The notes below the pieces were generated by a model, which was not told where the DNA came from, searched no databases, and worked only from the letters and a program-made list of their open reading frames with translations. A stretch of DNA of 64,000 nucleotides, from contig NZ_JAPFPY010000010.1 of the NCBI RefSeq assembly GCF_026240945.1, forward strand, positions 1 through 64,000, in the 5' to 3' direction. The stretch is from Mycolicibacterium sp. J2. Lineage in GTDB: Bacteria; Actinomycetota; Actinomycetes; Mycobacteriales; Mycobacteriaceae. Numbering within the stretch: the stretch's first letter is position 1; every line of letters starts with the position of its first letter. Of the stretch, positions 62,600 through 64,000 are shown piece after piece. The position numbers were made by a program, and so were the translations under genes.

Positions 62600-64000
62600 T
62601 CAGTCGAGGCGGCCGGCCCCGGTCATCCGCACCACCGGAGATCCTTCCTCATCAGAGGCGGCCAGGTCCACCGCTATATCGAAACCCCAGTCGTGGTCGC
62701 CGGCCGGATCGTCGAGGATCTGCCGGACTCGCCACACGTCGGGTTGCCGGTCGAAGATCAGCAGCGCCGGCCCCCGGGCGTCCGCGCCGGTGCCCACCTC
62801 GTCGTGCTCGGCGAAGTACGCCGAGCCGAGCTCCTCCCACCGCTGCGCGGACCAGCCGTCGTCGAGTGCACCCAGTTCGGCCCACCGGCGCCGCGCGAAC
62901 AACTCCACCCGGCGGAACAGCGCGTTGCGCACCATCGCGGTGAACGCGCGGTCGTTGGCCGTCAGCGCCCGCACCGGAACCGTCACCGGCGCCGTCTCCG
63001 GCAGCTCACCACTGGTGAGTTGTTCCCATTCGTCGAGCAGGCTCGAATCGACTTGGCGCACAAGCTCGCCCAACCATTCGACGATATCGGCCAGTTCGTC
63101 GGTGCGGGCGGCGGCGGGCACCCCGGAGCGCAGCGCCTTGAACGCGTCGGACAGGTAGCGCAGCACCGCGCCCTCCGACCGCGTCAGCCCGTACTCGCTG
63201 ACGAACTCGCGAAACGTCTGCGCCCGCTCCCACATCTCGCGCACCACCGATTTCGGGGAGAGTTTCCCGTCGGCGGCCCACGGGTTGCTGCGCAGGTACA
63301 CCTCGAAGGTGTGCTCCAGCAGATCCTGCAGGGGTTTGGGGTAGGTCACCTCGTCCAGCAGTTCGATGCGCTCGTCGTATTCGATGCCGTCGGCTTTCAT
63401 CTGGGCGACGGCTTCCCCGCGCGCCTTGTTCACCTGCGCGGCAAGGATCTGGCGAGGATCCTCCAAGGTCGCCTCGATCACCGAGACCACGTCCAGCGCA
63501 TACGTTTTCGACTCGGGGTCCAAGACGTCCACCGCGGCAAGGGCGAAGGTCGACAGCGGTTGGTTGAGCGCAAAATCGGGCGGCAGGTCGACGGTCAACC
63601 GGTACTGTCTGCCATCGGATTCCGGTTCGGGCAGCCGCTCCAGGATGCCGGCCTGCAGCAGGGATCGGGCGATGCCGACCGCCTCCAGGATGAGCTTGAG
63701 CTGGCGTTTGCGTGGCTCGTGATTGTCGGTGAGCAGCCGGCGCATCGCCTCGAACGGATTGCCTGAGCCATCCCCCGTCGCTGCGCTCGCCCCGCGCCGA
63801 TCCACCACGTCCAGGATCATCGCCGTCGACACCCGCATGTGACTGGTCAGGGGCTCCGGGGCGGCCTCCACGAGCCGCGTCATGGTCTGCTCGCTCCAGG
63901 GCACCATGCCCTCGGGGACCTTGCGGCGTACCAGCTTTCGGCGTTTCTTCGGATCGTCGGCGACCTTGGCGAACTGTTTGAGGTTCTCCACCTCGTGTTC
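62600..64000 (-). CDS. C-terminal part of a DEAD/DEAH helicase-type protein (DUF3516-like), 5' end outside window
   Basis: The window shows the last 466 residues; the frame is open to the right edge (reading EHEVENLKQFAK), so the start lies beyond. The visible part has a basic segment (DDPKKRRKLVRRKVPEGMVPWSEQTMTRLVEAAPEPLTSHMRVSTAMILDVVDR), then a long helical region and a C-terminal beta-rich domain (LLIFDRQPDVWRVRQILDDPAGDHDWGFDIAVDLAASDEEG). This matches the DUF3516 region that follows Ski2-like helicase cores in actinobacteria. No ATPase motif is visible because that part is missing. Function inferred; moderate confidence. Confidence 0.65.
   Translation of the reverse strand, partial: EHEVENLKQFAKVADDPKKRRKLVRRKVPEGMVPWSEQTMTRLVEAAPEPLTSHMRVSTAMILDVVDRRGASAATGDGSGNPFEAMRRLLTDNHEPRKRQLKLILEAVGIARSLLQAGILERLPEPESDGRQYRLTVDLPPDFALNQPLSTFALAAVDVLDPESKTYALDVVSVIEATLEDPRQILAAQVNKARGEAVAQMKADGIEYDERIELLDEVTYPKPLQDLLEHTFEVYLRSNPWAADGKLSPKSVVREMWERAQTFREFVSEYGLTRSEGAVLRYLSDAFKALRSGVPAAARTDELADIVEWLGELVRQVDSSLLDEWEQLTSGELPETAPVTVPVRALTANDRAFTAMVRNALFRRVELFARRRWAELGALDDGWSAQRWEELGSAYFAEHDEVGTGADARGPALLIFDRQPDVWRVRQILDDPAGDHDWGFDIAVDLAASDEEGSPVVRMTGAGRLD

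Overview
The window looks like chromosomal DNA from a fast-growing, pigmented mycobacterium (Mycolicibacterium type). The evidence is high GC, an MmpS/MmpL pair, F420-type luciferase-like oxidoreductases, a fused HadA/HadB-like dehydratase, mycobacterial cutinases, a HelR/HelD-type RNA polymerase ATPase, an arsenic locus resembling the M. tuberculosis cadI region, and a complete aryl-carotenoid (isorenieratene, or leprotene) operon. I see no tRNA, rRNA, CRISPR array, insertion sequence or phage gene. The species assignment is inference.

Layout. 1-5.4 kb is a xylose block: a ROK repressor (cut by the left edge) diverges from xylA, followed by a lipoprotein xylose-binding protein, an ATPase and a permease. 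Two related operator-like sites lie at the two promoters. 6.0-9.8 kb is a GntR-controlled catabolic operon (HpcH/HpaI-type aldolase, MFS carboxylate transporter, carbon-nitrogen hydrolase) with a 34-bp nested palindrome. 9.8-16.2 kb holds a Ca/Na exchanger, an ABC-F ATPase and mmpS-mmpL. 16.2-19.2 kb is the arsenic/cadmium locus (arsC, acr3, arsR, cadI and a divergent second arsR). 19.2-28 kb holds the dehydratase, a TetR regulator, lipoproteins, a Tat-exported purple acid phosphatase and two secreted glycosidases (GH6 and a clan GH-A enzyme). 27.2-36.1 kb is the carotenoid operon on the minus strand: APC transporter, idi, crtE, crtI, crtB, crtYc, crtYd, crtU and a Rieske protein, mostly with overlapping start and stop codons.

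36.3-46.4 kb is a stress island: a CsbD-like protein, a coiled-coil protein, an SRPBCC protein, GAF-ANTAR regulators, a DHA2 exporter, a GNAT enzyme, a TPP enzyme and a DJ-1/PfpI protein. Several of these genes have SigF/SigB-like promoters (GTTT-N15/16-GGGTA). Two paralogous genes for 55-residue secreted peptides sit here about 4.3 kb apart. They share a 27-bp upstream block, in-phase CTGCCA repeats and identical GGAA-N18-CGTT (ECF sigma type) promoters, and each diverges from a gene with a SigF-like promoter. This duplicated, doubly controlled peptide module is the best candidate for an undescribed system.

46.5-64 kb holds F420-type oxidoreductases, an FAD monooxygenase/TetR pair with two operators, a DGPF/YCII protein with an ECF42-like sigma factor, an aldo/keto reductase and SDR operon, an MFS transporter fused to a universal-stress domain next to a GH16 glucanase, two cutinases, a padR-helR operon, and the C-terminal part of a DEAD/DEAH-helicase-associated protein cut by the right edge.
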